This document shows, one piece after another, positions 1 to 12,052 of a stretch of 64,000 nt of DNA; position 1 is the first letter of the stretch, and each line of letters opens with the position of its first letter. Source of the DNA: Tuctoria greenei (taxonomy: Eukaryota > Streptophyta > Magnoliopsida > Poales > Poaceae); assembly GCA_036927565.1 (NCBI GenBank), contig JAYESD010000005.1, positions 154,400,023-154,464,022 of the forward strand, given 5' to 3'. A program made the position numbers and the translations under genes. Below the pieces are notes generated by a model, which worked only from the letters and a program-made list of their open reading frames with translations, ran no database searches and was not told the origin of the DNA.

Positions 1-858
1 AAAGTGGTCCACCAAGACAAGGACTCCGACATCAGCAGCGACCACGAGTGTCGCAAGACCCTCCACGTCATCTTCGGAGGGTCTTGGGATCCTGTGTCCC
101 GGAATGTGGTCAATACCCTTCATCGTGTGGTGGCTTCGATATCCCCTGTGCCCACTCCGACGCAGCATCACTGCTGAAAGGAGATGCCGATCTGCTTCGA
201 CACCTCTGACTGCCCCAAGAACATGGCCGGTGCAGGGGTCCTACCTCTTCTAGTCGCCCCCACCATAGCCAATGTCAAGCTCCACTACGTCTTGATAGAT
301 GGCGGGGCCGGCCTCAACCTCCTCAACCGTGCAGCCTTCGAGCAGTTGCAGATCCCGGTGTCCAAGCTCACCCCCTCGAGCCCATTCTCGGGGGTGGGAC
401 CAGGGAGCATCATCCCATACGGCAACATCCATCTCCGAGTGACCTTCGGGACGCCCAAAAACTACAGGACGGAGATCATCCTGTTCGACGTCGCTGATGT
501 CAGCCTCCCCTTCAACACCATCATCCGCAGGTCGGCCCTGTACCAATTCATGGTCGTATCCCACTATGGCTACCTCGTCTTGAAGATGCCAACCCCCTCT
601 GACGTCCTGAGGATTCGCAGAGACCGCACCATCGCAGTATTAGCCTTGGAGCAGCTCCAAACCCTCTCAGTATACGCGGCACCCACCCCAGGCGGCGTTG
701 GATCAAGTCATCCTCCGCCGAGCTCACGTCAGCGCGGAGCACCCGCTGCACCCCAACTGCAGCCCTCCGACGGCACGGACGTCCCCGTCAGAGCTGCCAA
801 GCTCAGTCCCAGTGCTGCTCATACCACCCGCAAGACGGGCGGCAGGGGCAGGAGGTAG
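1..858 (+). pseudogene. Retropepsin-like protease domain of Element A
   Basis: Aspartic protease domain that would cleave the gag polyprotein. The frame is open from the window edge, with one TGA at 175-177 where Element C reads AGG. After that stop it runs to a TAG at 856-858. The active-site region reads LIDGGAGLNLL, a DGG form of the usual DTG/DSG loop seen in some plant gypsy proteases, followed by hydrophobic strands typical of retropepsins. The C-terminal tail is Pro/Ser/Arg-rich. Normally RT would follow; instead the frame ends and a non-coding spacer begins, as in Element C. The stop makes it a pseudogene, although the protease core downstream is unbroken. Confidence 0.8.
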
Positions 859-1682
859 GGATGCTTGCTCATCGCCCCTCTGGGAGCTGTTGACAGCAAG
901 GTTGCACTACAACCATCATAGCTGCCTTAGAGCCTTGGGAACCCCTATTGTAAATATTAAGTTTAAGTAGGACAGTGTAAAGGTCTTCATAGGACCTAGG
1001 AGCAGCACTAAGGACAACCAAGCACCGGGAGGGTCAGGTCCAGAGTGTGTATTTAGCATGGCTTGGTTCCGAACCCTAAGCTTGTACACCCTACCTCCCT
1101 CATCATCCGGAAGCAAGTCGTTGGCCTCTTTTGTAAAAGCCTGACTCCCCCTATGAACTCCGATAAAAAATCACTGTTTTACTTAATGCTTTCTTAAAAA
1201 CATTGTTCATTTAATTACACATTAATTTTATGGCCATACCATACTAGCCTCGTTTATCGTATGTTACCTTCATATTTAGGGTTATATAACTCATCCTTGC
1301 TGAAGTCATGCAGTCCAGCTACAGGTGGGTTCACTTGAGGTACCTGCAGTGTGTGAGGGGTTCTTCCTGCTGCTCTCATCATCAGGGTCCCGTGGCGCCA
1401 GAAGGTTTCCCAGGAAAGGTTTGAGCCAAGCAAAAGGTCCAGGGGGTGTAAATTGCTTAGTCTGGTCCTGCACCCTAAGCATACACACCCTGACTCCAAG
1501 CACTACAGTTGAGTACTGGAACCAGAAAGCTCACACCCTAAAGACGGCAGGAGTCGGACCCCGGAGCACCAACGCATCAAATTACCCAAGCCTCGTGTGT
1601 CACTCTAGAACAGTAAGACATGACAGAGCTAAGTAGGGTAACAAGTATGACCGACGAGCAAGGCTAGTCCCCCCTCTTTCTA
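859..1682 (+). other. Non-coding spacer of Element A between PR and tandem array
   Basis: No credible coding sequence. It matches 38711-39536 of Element C almost base for base. It contains a motif around a TGGTCCTGCACCCTAAG core (about 1460-1480) that recurs, diverged, on the minus strand of Element G near 62930 and 63240. It occupies the place where RT, RNase H and integrase would lie in an autonomous element. Confidence 0.6.
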
Positions 1683-3456
1683 TGTGCAGGACAAACCGAC
1701 GGAGCGTCCAGATTCAGCGCCCACAGGGGGCCAGCCGTCGGCGAACCAACAATGATGGTGGGCGAAGCCGAAGTAGCCAGCTCCGGCACCTCCCAAGGGG
1801 CCTGTCGTCGACGTCTCCACGACAATGGTGGGCGATGCCGGAGCAGCCAGCTCCGGCACCTTCGTAAGGGGCCTATCGTCGACGTCCTAGAACGTCAACG
1901 CCAGCACCAAGCGTGGATAAGTGATTAAACTCTCCTACCCCGCACTTGTTGCTAACAGGGTTCTCTTGCGATAGCCTGTACACTAGGATCCTATCGTCAA
2001 CGTCTCCACGATGGTGGTGGGTGACGTCGGACCGTCGATGTCCCAACGATGATGGTGGGCGACGCCAGAGAAGCCAGCTCCGCCACCCCCCAAGGGGCCT
2101 GCCATCGATGACTCTACAACGATGGTGGACGACGCCAGAGCAGCCAGCTCCGGCACCTCCCAAGGGGCCTGCCGCTGATGACTCTACGACAACGATGGAT
2201 GATGCCGGAGCACACAGCTCCGGCAGCTCCCAAGGGGCCTGTCGTCGACGTCTCCACGACGATGGTGGGTGACGCCTGAGCAGCCAGCTCTGGCACCTTT
2301 GCAAGGGGCCTACCGTCGACGTCCCAGAATGTCAACACCAGCACCAAGCATGGATAAGTGAGTAAACTCTCCTGCCCCACACTTGTTGCTAATAGGGTTC
2401 TCTTGTGATAGCCTGTACACAAGGAGCCTGCCGTCGATGTCTCCACGGCGGTGGTGGGCGACGCTGGACCGTCGACGTCTCAACGATGATGGTGGGTGAC
2501 ACCGGAGCAGCTAGCTCTGGCACCCCACAACGGGCCTGCCGTCGACGACTCAACGACGACAGTGTATGATGCCGGAGCACACAGCTCTGGTACCTCCCAA
2601 GGGGCATGTCTTTGACGTCTCCACGACGATGGTGGGTGACGCCAGAGCAGCCAGCTCTAGCACCTTCCAAGGGGCCTGCCGTCGATGTCCCAGAATGTCA
2701 ATGACAGCACCAAGCACGGATAAGTGAGTAAACTCTCCTGCCTCATACTTGTTGCTAACAGGGTTCTTCTGTGATAGCCTGTACACCGGGAGCCTGCTGT
2801 CAATGTCTCCACGATGGTGGTGCGCGACGCCAGACCGTCGACGTCTCAACGACGATGGTGGGCGACGCCAGAGCAACCAGCTCTGACACCCCCAAAGGGG
2901 CCTGCCATCGATGACTTAACGATGATGGTGGGCGACGCCGGAGCAGCCAGCTCCGACACCTCCCAAGGGGCTTGCCGTTGATGACTCTACGACGATGGTG
3001 GACGATGCCAGAGCACACAGCTCCGGCACCTCCCAATGGGCCTACCGTCAACGTCTCCATGATGATGGTGGGCGACGCAGGAGCAGCCAGCTCCGGCACC
3101 TTCGCAAGGGGCCTGCTATAGACGTCCCAGAACGTCAACACCAGCATGAAGTGTGGATAAGTGAGAGAACTCTCCTGCCTCGCACTTGTTGCTAACAGGG
3201 TTCTCTTGTAATAGCCTGTACACCAGGAGCCTGCCTTCGACGTCACCACGACGGTGGTGGGCGACGCCGGACCATCGACGTCTCAACGATGATGGTGGGC
3301 GACACCGGAGCAGCCAGCTCCGGCACCCCCCAAGGGGCCTGTTGTTGATGACTCTATGTCGATGGTGGGCGACGCTGGAGCAGCTAGCTTCGGCACCTCC
3401 CAAGGGGCATGCCGTCGACGACTCTACGACGACGGTGGACGATGTCGGAGCACACA
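1683..3456 (+). repeat. Hairpin-containing tandem array of Element A, part 1
   Basis: About 70-bp subrepeats, each carrying an inverted repeat GCCGGAGC-N5-GCTCCGGC followed by CCTCCCAAGGGGCCTG and GTCGACG. Every three to five subrepeats are separated by a roughly 110-bp segment with GATAAGTGAGTAAACTCTCC and GTTGCTAACAGGGTTCTC. Those segments start near 1894, 2329, 2693 and 3134, giving a higher-order period of about 365-440 bp. Element B interrupts the array after 3456. Open frames through the array are by-products of GC-rich repeats. Confidence 0.85.
3452..3456. repeat. Target-site duplication ACACA, left of Element B
   Basis: ACACA lies directly before the LTR start TGTAAGG and is repeated directly after the other LTR at 15679-15683. 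The empty site is preserved in Element C at about 41313-41317, where a single ACACA sits between the same flanks. Confidence 0.93.
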
Positions 3457-4899
3457 TGTAAGGATCGATTGCCCAAGAGTGGGGTGAATTGGGCTTCTTT
3501 TCAAAAATTAAAGCAATAAAACTTAATTACTAAAAGCCCAATTCCCTATGCAAACAACCTATGCATTCAAGTGAATAGCAACTTTGCGGTATATGAAATG
3601 TAGAAGTGTAAAGGGAGAGGAAGAAAGCACAAACTCCCGAGGAGACATGAAGACACGGAGATTTATCCCGTGGTTTGGCAAGATCGTCAAGATCTTCCTA
3701 CATCCACGTTGTGGGACCCACCAAAGGGTATGGCCACTCCCAAGTCACCGAGACCAGGGATCTTCACTATACTTCTCTGTTCGCCAACCTCGGCAAGGTG
3801 GAGCTCAAGCCTTGTACAAGTTGGATCCTCCGGGCTTCCACAACCATCTTGGTAAGCTCCGGAAGGCTCTCTCAAATACAATCACCAAGGGACACTCCCT
3901 TACAGCTCTCACTACACTAGAGATTCCAATCACCAAGAATTGAAGCACACAAGCGCTATCTCTAGCAAGTTCTAGCCTATCTCTTGGTGTGTAAGTGGTG
4001 TAGATGATCTAGAAGTGGTAGCTCAACGTCTTGAATGCTTGAGAATGTGTAGAGTAGGTCTGGTTGTCAAGACTTGTTGAATATACTGGTTGAAGGGGTA
4101 TAAATAGCCAGCCTCCACGAAATAGCCGTTGGAAAAGTAGGCTGACATCACTGTTCTGCGAACACCGGATGATCCGATGCTCCCCCTTCAGTTATCATCG
4201 GTCAAATCCAAATTAGTTGATGTCATTGTGTCAGATATGACCGTTGTTAGACTGATGTTACACTTGCCTTCTCATCGGATGATCCAGTGGCACTTCATCC
4301 AGAATTGGTTCAGAATTGATGCTTATAGGAGTGATTGACCGATGTGTTTATTGTTGTACATCGGATGGTCCGGTGTTACACTTGGTCCAGGGAGATTGCT
4401 TACTGTACTTATGGACCGATGTAACATGCCCTTTATCATCGGATGATCCGGTGAGTACTTAGTTCTGAGGTCTTCTTCTTCTGCCGAACCAACTCGATCG
4501 ATGTGTTGTTTTCTAGAAACATCGGTTGACTCGGTGAGTTGATTTTGATTGCTTCGAGTTGTTTTAAGTGATTCTTTTGGAATTTGCTCGATTGAACTCT
4601 TAGACATTGGTTGGAAATATTCTTCTAATGATTATCAAGCATTGAGTGCTGTCAATTTGGTTGAATAATTTTGACATAAGAACTTTTACTTCTATTCTTC
4701 ATAAACATTGATTGATCTCATAGAATGATTGTTTAGGGGTCTCGAATTATATCCAATGATCAGTAGATGATATTCATATAGATTTCATTTGATTGTGATG
4801 AGTGATATGGGAGACCTTGCATCCACAAATTCATTAGTAAAATCCAACGGTTGTCATTAATCACCGAAACCATACCTCATGGGGGGCTAGATGCTTTCA
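3457..4899 (-). repeat. 3' LTR of Element B
   Basis: 1443 bp. In element orientation it starts TGAAAGC and ends CCTTACA (TG...CA). It carries several CATCGG-ATGATCCG-type palindromes between about 4160 and 4520, a motif class known from Sirevirus LTRs. It has the same length as the LTR at 14236-15678. Confidence 0.93.
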
Positions 4900-4915
4900 A
4901 TCTCCCCCTTTTTGG
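4900..4915 (-). other. Primary polypurine tract of Element B
   Basis: On the minus strand CCAAAAAGGGGGAGAT directly abuts the 3' LTR start TGAAAG. This is the plus-strand priming site for reverse transcription and it fixes the element's orientation. Confidence 0.9.
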
Positions 4916-5164
4916 TGATTGATGACAACAAAACAAGTGAAGCATAATAGTAATGAATTTGACAATATGATACTCAAGAAGATATGCAATGAGTACAAGA
5001 TATGGCACATTAAACTTGAAGACTCAAAAGAGATTAATAACTTGAAAGCTTAACGATCAATAACATATGAGAGAATTAAGAGTCACAAGAATACTCAATG
5101 AATAGCAAAGGAGTAGCAAATCACAAAATTACAAAAGGACTCCAAAAAGATAGACTCCTCCTAC

Positions 5165-5235
5165 AGCTAGGACTCCCCCTGAGGCTAAGCTAGACTCCCC
5201 CTGACTCTTCTCCCCCTTTGGCATCAAGACACCAA
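5165..5235 (-). other. Extra polypurine tracts (mPPT) of Element B
   Basis: On the minus strand CAAAGGGGGAGAAGAGTCAG and two further CAGGGGGAGT copies lie between the env-like stop and the 3' LTR. Multiple PPT copies upstream of the 3' LTR are a described signature of Sireviruses. The stretch 4916-5164 between them and the primary PPT is AT-rich and non-coding. Confidence 0.75.
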
Positions 5236-5251
5236 AAAGGAAGCCGAGTGC

Positions 5252-7420
5252 CTAAGGATCCTGAGCGCTTGGAGCGATGACGAACTGGTCACCGTCGGGG
5301 GTGCTGTCGTCGGAGCTGCTGCCTGCTGCTGCTGAGGCTGGAGTAGAGGTGGCAGGTGTTACGGGAGCTACTGTCGGTGCCTGCTGAGTCTGAACTGCTG
5401 GCAACGGGGCACTGACAACGGACGTTAGCGTCTGCTGGAAAAGCATCGTAGCCGGCAAAGGAGAGTGGATAGGAGCACCTGGAGCAAGCAGTGGGGACAT
5501 GCTGATTGTCGGGATCGGCGTGGTCGGCACTGGTGCTGAAGCTGGAGCCAGAACAGGTGGACCGCGAGATAGGCCTGGAAGCTGCGATGGCAGGGCAATC
5601 CCGATCTGCGTGTAGAGGTTGGTCATCAACCACAGGATGCCCATCATCGCATGCTGTGTCTGCTGCTGGTGGTCAAGAGAGCGCTGGTGCATCTGATCAA
5701 TTAGCCCAGTCAGCCTGTCGGTATCCTCTCGCCTCTCGCGGGTGATCTGTCGCTTCGTCTCTTGCTGCTTCTGCTGGAGCTCCAAGAGGCGTGCAGCCTG
5801 CTCAGCTCGGGCCTGCTCAGCTGCAAGCCGGTCCAGGTGCTGATGCTCAACCATCTGCTGAAGTAGGGAGGTAAGCTCATATGGTTGGGAGACCTGTGCC
5901 TCTGACACTGGAGGTGGAGTAGGTGGTGGCACAGTTGAGCCTCCAGCCTCCGCGTCGTGCTTCCTGGGTGAGGGAGGAGGCGGGAAGTACTCCTCGACAC
6001 TGTCGCTGGTGTCACTCTTGGACCAAATATGTTGAAGGTCCTCACCCTGAGCCTCTGCATGTGCTAGTCTCTCGTCTTCCTTCTCCAGGTCTGACCAGTC
6101 TTCCTCGGATAGACGAGCACGGACCTGACGCTCAACAGGACGGCCAAGGCGGCGGTCTCCAGGAGCTAGAGCACGATAGTGGCTGAACCGTGTGACGCTC
6201 TCGTCGGTGAGACTGTCATGCACGGCGGACCCCTCTGGAGCTACCATGTAGAGCAAGTAACTGATCCAGTGACCAAATACGAGCTGCCTCATCATCCCAA
6301 CTCCATCAGTGATTATGTCCTCCATCTCACATATGAGGATGTCCACAATGTCGAACTCCATACCGTTCATGATGTAGAACAAGAAAGTCTCCTGCAGGCT
6401 GGTGAACCCCTCAAGGTATCCGGATCTTGGCAGAAGTGTGCGGCGGAAGGCAAGGTGCACAGTGCGCGCAGCTGGAGTGAGTAGTGCTGGTACCCTCGGC
6501 TGGTCTGGAGAGAAAGGGTGAGCAAACAGTGAGCGTATCTCCTCAAGTGGTGGTGCCACTCCTCCAGTGAGCGGCCTCCTCGGTGGGTCAGCCTGTCCAT
6601 ACACCCTCTCGTGCAGGCAAGTGTCATGGAGATCCACTCCTAGCAGATATCCCAAAGTCTGTCTGGTCAAGTGATGATGCTGGCCCATGAACATGAAATC
6701 TATGGATCTGCGGCCCTTAGAGACGTAGAGTGTGGCATAGAATACTCAGACCCAGTCTTCCACGTAGGCACTCCTCTCGTAGGACATCAGCTCCACAAGC
6801 CCTCTATACCTCTCAAAGTAAGGGTGTATCTCCGTCTCGGCTGCCAGTGCAAGCTGATGTCAATCCATGAAATTGTGCTGGAAGAGCTTATGGCCCCGAC
6901 GTCTGTATGTCTCATACAGCGACGCCTGTGTCAGGGTCCAAAAGCGGTTGTCCACAAGTGCCTCTCTGGGCTGCGAGAACCACTCCTCAAGCAGAATGCT
7001 CCATCTGAGCTTCCTGAGCTGCTTGGCCTTCATCTTCCTATAATCTGTCAGCCGGACACCCTCACCAACACGGACATTGGTGTCCATCTCATAGACGGCT
7101 CTCTGGGCCGCCCTGTCCTCTCGAAGGTCCGCAACTGACGGTCTTGGTCTCGGTACTGCAGCTGGATGACCCCCACGAGTCCTGGCTGAGCGTCGGCGAA
7201 CAAGCGGCACTTCAGGCTCCTCTTCCTCCTCTGACTCGTCTAGCACGAGAGGCTGCCTCTGTCAGGCCTCGCGGATCCTCAATGATCCTCCTCGGCCACG
7301 CTCTCGCTCCTCAGCGGCTCGAGCGGCCATTAGGGCTTTCTTTGCCTCCTTTAACAACTTCTGCTTTTTGGCAGCCGGCTCCTCGATAGCCTTGCCCTTT
7401 CCCTTCTTGTCACAGCCCAT
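5252..7420 (-). pseudogene. Env-like ORF of Element B (Sirevirus ORF after pol)
   Basis: One reading frame starts at ATG 7420 and ends at 5252 (about 720 codons). It is interrupted only by three in-frame TGA stops at 7262-7264, 6860-6862 and 6746-6748, with no frameshift seen. The start is Lys-rich and basic and is followed by an acidic DESEEEEEPE patch. The middle has the W-x-FYATLYV-type motif found in proteins of this class, the C-terminal half has a Gln/Glu-rich probable coiled coil (about 5700-5870), and the tail is Pro/Ala/Thr-rich. Sirevirus env-like proteins are of unproven function. At least one stop fits C-to-T change at a CGA codon. Confidence 0.8.
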
Positions 7421-7495
7421 GACGACGACGAGGATGAGCATGCGGGACAAACGAGCTCGGGGACGGTGACGCAAAGATCGTCGCTGCCGGGAACC

Positions 7496-7860
7496 CTAGC
7501 GGTGAAGTGACGGCGACTGCAAGGGGGGGGGGGGGGGGGGGAGCACCACGGCGGCGCAGAGGGCGGCAGTGCGGTGCTTGGAACAACGGCTGTGCTTGGT
7601 GCGGCGGCGGTGGTGCGTGGGAGGCGCCGGCGGCGGCGCTGTGTGGAGTGGTGGCGGTGCTGCGTGGAGCGGTGGCGGCGGCGCTGTGTGGAGCAGCGGT
7701 GGCGGCGGCGCTGTGTGGAGCAGCGGCGGCAGCGCTGCGGCGGCTGAAGGCGACGGTGGCCGGAGACGGCGTCGGCTGGAGGTGCGGAGTGGCGGCGGCG
7801 GAGGTGAGGCGTCGGGCGCGGCGGAGTCGGGGAGAGAGAAAACGGAGGTGAAGCAGCGCG
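7496..7860. repeat. GC-rich island with short tandem repeats upstream of the env-like ORF
   Basis: Strongly GC-rich and CpG-dense, unlike its surroundings. It contains roughly 27-30 bp imperfect repeats with a GCGCTGTGTGGAGCAGCGG core (about 7635-7740) and a run of 19 G at 7523-7541. Long open frames on both strands are low-complexity Ala/Gly or Pro/His runs and are not convincing genes. Its place just upstream of the env-like start suggests a 5' leader or internal promoter; that is inference. Confidence 0.6.
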
Positions 7861-8785
7861 CTAAATAGGTGGGTCCCAAACCCTAGCTCAAATTTTGACA
7901 TCGGATGAACCGATGTTAGATGATAGGAACATCGATCGAATGGCACAGTAAGAGTATTCCAAACAGTACTGTTGACACCGAATGGTCTAACGTGGAAAGG
8001 ATTTGCATCGGTGGAATTTAGCACAATTCCTGAAATGTGAACATCGGATGCACCGATGTTTCTCAGAGTGAACTCGTTGGTTGATTTATCTTACTGACCG
8101 AATTGACCCTTGGCATTTGAACACAAACTGATCGGATGAGCTTCTGGCCTATGCCTCGGATAATCCGATGACTACAAAATAGCAACATCCCATATATGTC
8201 CTTTGACTCAAACAAACAAACACGAAGAAACACATGTCTTAGGACTTTTTGGGCAACCCCTTACCCCTCAAAATTACTAATTGCCAATAACTTGGTTAAG
8301 CCCTAAAGCAAATAGAACATCGAAGAAAATAGGGAGGAAATTATCCAAATAAAATGTAAGGCCCATGCTTTGTGATCTAGAGGATGAAGACTTCTATCTC
8401 TTTAAAGCATGTTCCTTTAGGCATTAACGCACCTAACATTTTGTTCTTTCCACATCATATGAGTTGAGATATTGCATTTCAAACAAGTCTCTTTCTCATG
8501 AGGTGGGTTCCCCTTTGTGACAATCTACTGTATGCAATGCCAAACAATTTATAAGCAAGAAATTTAAATATGAGTGCAAGTCTATATGGCAGGCATCATG
8601 CAAGACATAAAATAAATCTATATTGCCAAATTTGAACCTTTCAAAGGCTTCTTCAGGTAGATCCACTCTCCAAGCCTTGGGGAAACCCAAAAGAACCTCC
8701 ATCCCAAGCTAACCCTTGCTCACCCCTATCCTTTGAAAGTTAGACAAGACCTATATGAGATGCATTCTTACATGACCATGGCAAC
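7861..8785. other. Spacer of Element B between pol and env-like region, with palindromes
   Basis: No gene seen. Between about 7898 and 8175 there are at least four copies of the motif found in the LTRs, such as CATCGGATGAACCGATG and CATCGGATGCACCGATG. The rest is AT-rich and includes fragments of short ORFs that match nothing recognisable. Confidence 0.6.
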
Positions 8786-11700
8786 TTACATGACGTTCGA
8801 TGCATCTAGCACATTTAATTCACTTCTTAGTCTAGAAAAAGTTTTCTCATCAAGTGGTTTAGTGAAGATATCCGCCAATTGTTCTTCGAACCTAACACCT
8901 CGCAATGAGATGTCTCCCTTAGCTTCATGGTCCCTCAAGAAATGATGGTGAATATCAATGTGCTTAGTGCGGGAGTGTTGAACGGGGTTTTTAGCTATCT
9001 TAACCGCACTTTCATTGTCACAAAGGAGAGGCACACAACCAAGTTTAATACCAGAGTCCAAAACGGTTTGCTTCATATAAAGAATTTGGGCACAACATGC
9101 ACCGGCCGCAATATATTCTGCTTCCGCCGTGGACAAAGCGACGGAATTTTGCTTCTTGCTAGACCAAGATACTAGGGAACCCCAAGCAAGTGGCACCCAC
9201 CTGAGGTACTCTTGCGATCCACACGGCATCCGGCAAAGTCCGAATCCTAGTAACCCAAGAGATGGAATTTTGCACCTTTAGGGTACCACAAGCCCACACT
9301 AGGGGTATGCTTAAGATACTGAAGTATCCTAAAGACCGCCTTCTGATGCGATTCTTTAGGTGCCGCTTGAAAGCGAGCACACAAGCATACACTAAACATG
9401 ATATCGGGCCTAGATGCGGTAAGATAAAGCAATGAACCAATCATATAATGGTAGTTAGATTGATCAATAGGTTTACCGTCCTTATCTGCGTCGAGATGAC
9501 AATTTGTTGCCATTGGAGTGCATCTTGAGCTACAATCTCCCATCTCAATTTCTTCAAGAGGTCCTTGGTATACTTCTCTTGATAGACGAAGGTCCCCTCT
9601 TGAATTTGCTTGATTTGAAATCCAAGGAAGAAGTTGAGCTCTCCAATCATCGACATCTCGAATTCCCTAGACATCATTTTGCCAAACTCATGGCTAAGAG
9701 CTTCGTTAGTTGAACCAAAAATAATATCATCAACGTAAATTTGACAAATAAATAATTCTCCGCCGATGTCTTTGGTGAAGAGTGTAGTGTCCACCCTCCT
9801 CATCTTGAATCCTTGCATGATCAAGAAATCCCGTAGTCGTTCATACCATGCCCTAGGTGCTTGCTTGAGCCCATAGAGTGCCTTGTGCAACCTAAACACA
9901 TGATTAAGATTCCTCGGATCTTCAAACCCGGGAGGTTGTTCAACATAGACTAGCTCGTTAATATAACCATTAAGAAAGGCACTTTTCACATCCATTTGAT
10001 AAAGCTTTATGTTATGATGTGATGCAAAGGCAAGGAGTATACGGATGGCTTCTAGCCGGGCGACCGGAGCAAATGTCTCCCCAAAGTCTAGTCCTTCAAC
10101 TTGCAAGAACCCCTTGGCCACAAGTCTTGCCTTGTTGCGGACCACAATGCCGTTCTCGTCTTGTTTGTTGCGGTACACCCACTTTGTTCCGATGACATTC
10201 TTGTCCTTGGGTTGCTCCTCCAACACCCAAACTTCATTGCGGATGAAGTTGTTAAGTTCTTCTTGCATGGCCATCACCCAATTTGGATCTTGGAGTGCTT
10301 CCTCAATGTGAGTGGGTTATACACATGAAACAAACGAGTAGTGCTCACAAAACGAAGCGAAATGGCGAGAACGTGTACTTACTCCCCTTGACGGACTTCC
10401 GATAATTTGGTCCATCGAATGCGCCTTGGAGATGCGTCCATGCCTCATAAGTGGTTGTGAAGCACTTGGCGATGGTGATGCGTGTTGCTCTTCTTGTGGT
10501 TGGACTTGATCATGGACTTCTTATTCTTCTTGATGTTGTGTGGCTTGTGAATCTTGAGTCGGCAATGGATCATCCTTCTCTTCTTTGTCAACTTGAGGCG
10601 CCATAGATGTGTTGATATTGGAACTTGAAGCTCACCCTTGATCATGGCTCTCCTCAACTTCAGGCTTGATGTCTCCAATGGTCATGTTCTTCATAGCTTC
10701 TCGTAGAGGCTCATCATCTATTTCATCATGACCAAAACTCTCCTCTTGGGAGCCATTAGTTTCATCAAACTCAACATCACAACTTTCCTCAACTAAACCG
10801 TAGGTTTGGTTGAATACTCGATACGCTTTTGAGTTTGATGCATAACCAAGAAATATACCAACATCACATCTTCTTTCAAACTTAATGAGCCTTTTCTTGC
10901 AGTAGATGCAGCACTTGCACCTGAAGACTCGGAAATAGGAGATGTTGGGCTTTCTCCCAATGAGAAGTTCGTACGGGGTCTTTTGAAGTAGTCGATGTAG
11001 GTAGACCCAATTTGCGGCATGGCACGCCGTGTTGATTGCTTCGGTCCAAAACTTCTCGAACGTGCCATAGTCATCAAGCATTGCTCGTGCAAGAGTGATG
11101 AGAGTCTTGTTCTTCCTTTCAACAACACCGTTTTGTTGAGGAGTGTATGTGGCCGAAAACTCATGCTTCACGCCTTCACGGTCACACCACTCCCCAATGT
11201 TGTAGTTCTTGAATTCGGTGTTGTTGTCACTCCGGACCTTGATGATGGGAAGTTGAAATTCCCTTTGAGCACGATTGGCGAAGGTCTTGAACACTTCCAG
11301 AGTTTCACTCTTGTCACCTAGAAACAAAGTCCAAACATAGCGAGAGTAGTCATCAACTTTAATAAGACAATAGAGGTTACCGCCAAGACTTTGATATGTG
11401 GACGGTCCGAAGAGGTCCATGTGGAGTAGCTCAAGTGGCTTGGAGGTTGACACCATTGTCTTCATCGGGTGGTGTGAAGCAACTTGCTTCCCGGCTTGAA
11501 AAGCGCTACAAAGCTTGTTCTTCTCAAATGTGACATCCTTCACGCCGGTCACCATCCCAAGCTTGAATGACTTCTTGAGCTTGCTCATCCCAATGTGCGC
11601 TATGCGTCGATGCCATAGCCAACCCAAACTCGTCTTAGTGAAAAGACAAGTGGTCAAGCTAGCATCCTTGTTGGAGAAGTCTACTAGGTAGAGATGTCCA

Positions 11701-12038
11701 TGCCAAAATCCTTTGAAGATTAGTTCTTGGCTTGTTTCACTACTCACAACAACATCATTTTTGCTAAAGGTGCACGTTAGTCAAAGATCACATAATTGTG
11801 CAATAGAGAGTAAATTAAAACTAGGTGACTTAACGTACAATACATTGGAAATAGATAAATCATTTGAAATAGCAAACTTACCTAACCCAATTACCTTCTC
11901 CTTAGAGTTATCACCAAAGGTGACTTGTTCATGATTGTCGGGGTTTTCTATGGTGGTGAACATACCATCATTGCCGGTCATATGTTGAGTGCACCCGCTA
12001 TCGAGTACCCAATGCTTTCCTCCGGCTTTGTAGTTCAC
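8786..12038 (-). pseudogene. Copia pol of Element B: protease, integrase, reverse transcriptase, RNase H
   Basis: Domain order is PR-INT-RT-RH. PR has WVLDSGCTQHMTG at the start. INT has the HxxxxH zinc pair, but the CxxC pair reads CSAF, so its second Cys is lost. The D,D35E core has LHMDLFGP, a VRSDNNTEF stretch (usually SDNGTEF) and NGVVERKN. RT has KARLVAKGF, the QMDVKSAFLNG block and YVDD at 9726-9737. RNase H has STAEAEYIA and ends LADIFTKPL. The main frame has stops at 11781-11783, 10632-10634, 10521-10523 and 10317-10319. Frameshifts lie near 9550 and between about 9200 and 9250. PR starts in a different frame from the end of gag. Confidence 0.92.
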
Positions 12039-12052
12039 CTACACACATGAAT

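Noticed and set aside
1683..3456. Regularly spaced repeats resembling a CRISPR array
   Set aside because: Units are contiguous 70-bp tandem repeats with no unique spacers, they lie in a plant retrotransposon and recur in a sister copy.
7410..8024. Long Pro/His/Ala-rich open frames on both strands in the GC-rich island
   Set aside because: Low-complexity translation of a GC minisatellite with overlapping frames in several phases; no domain.
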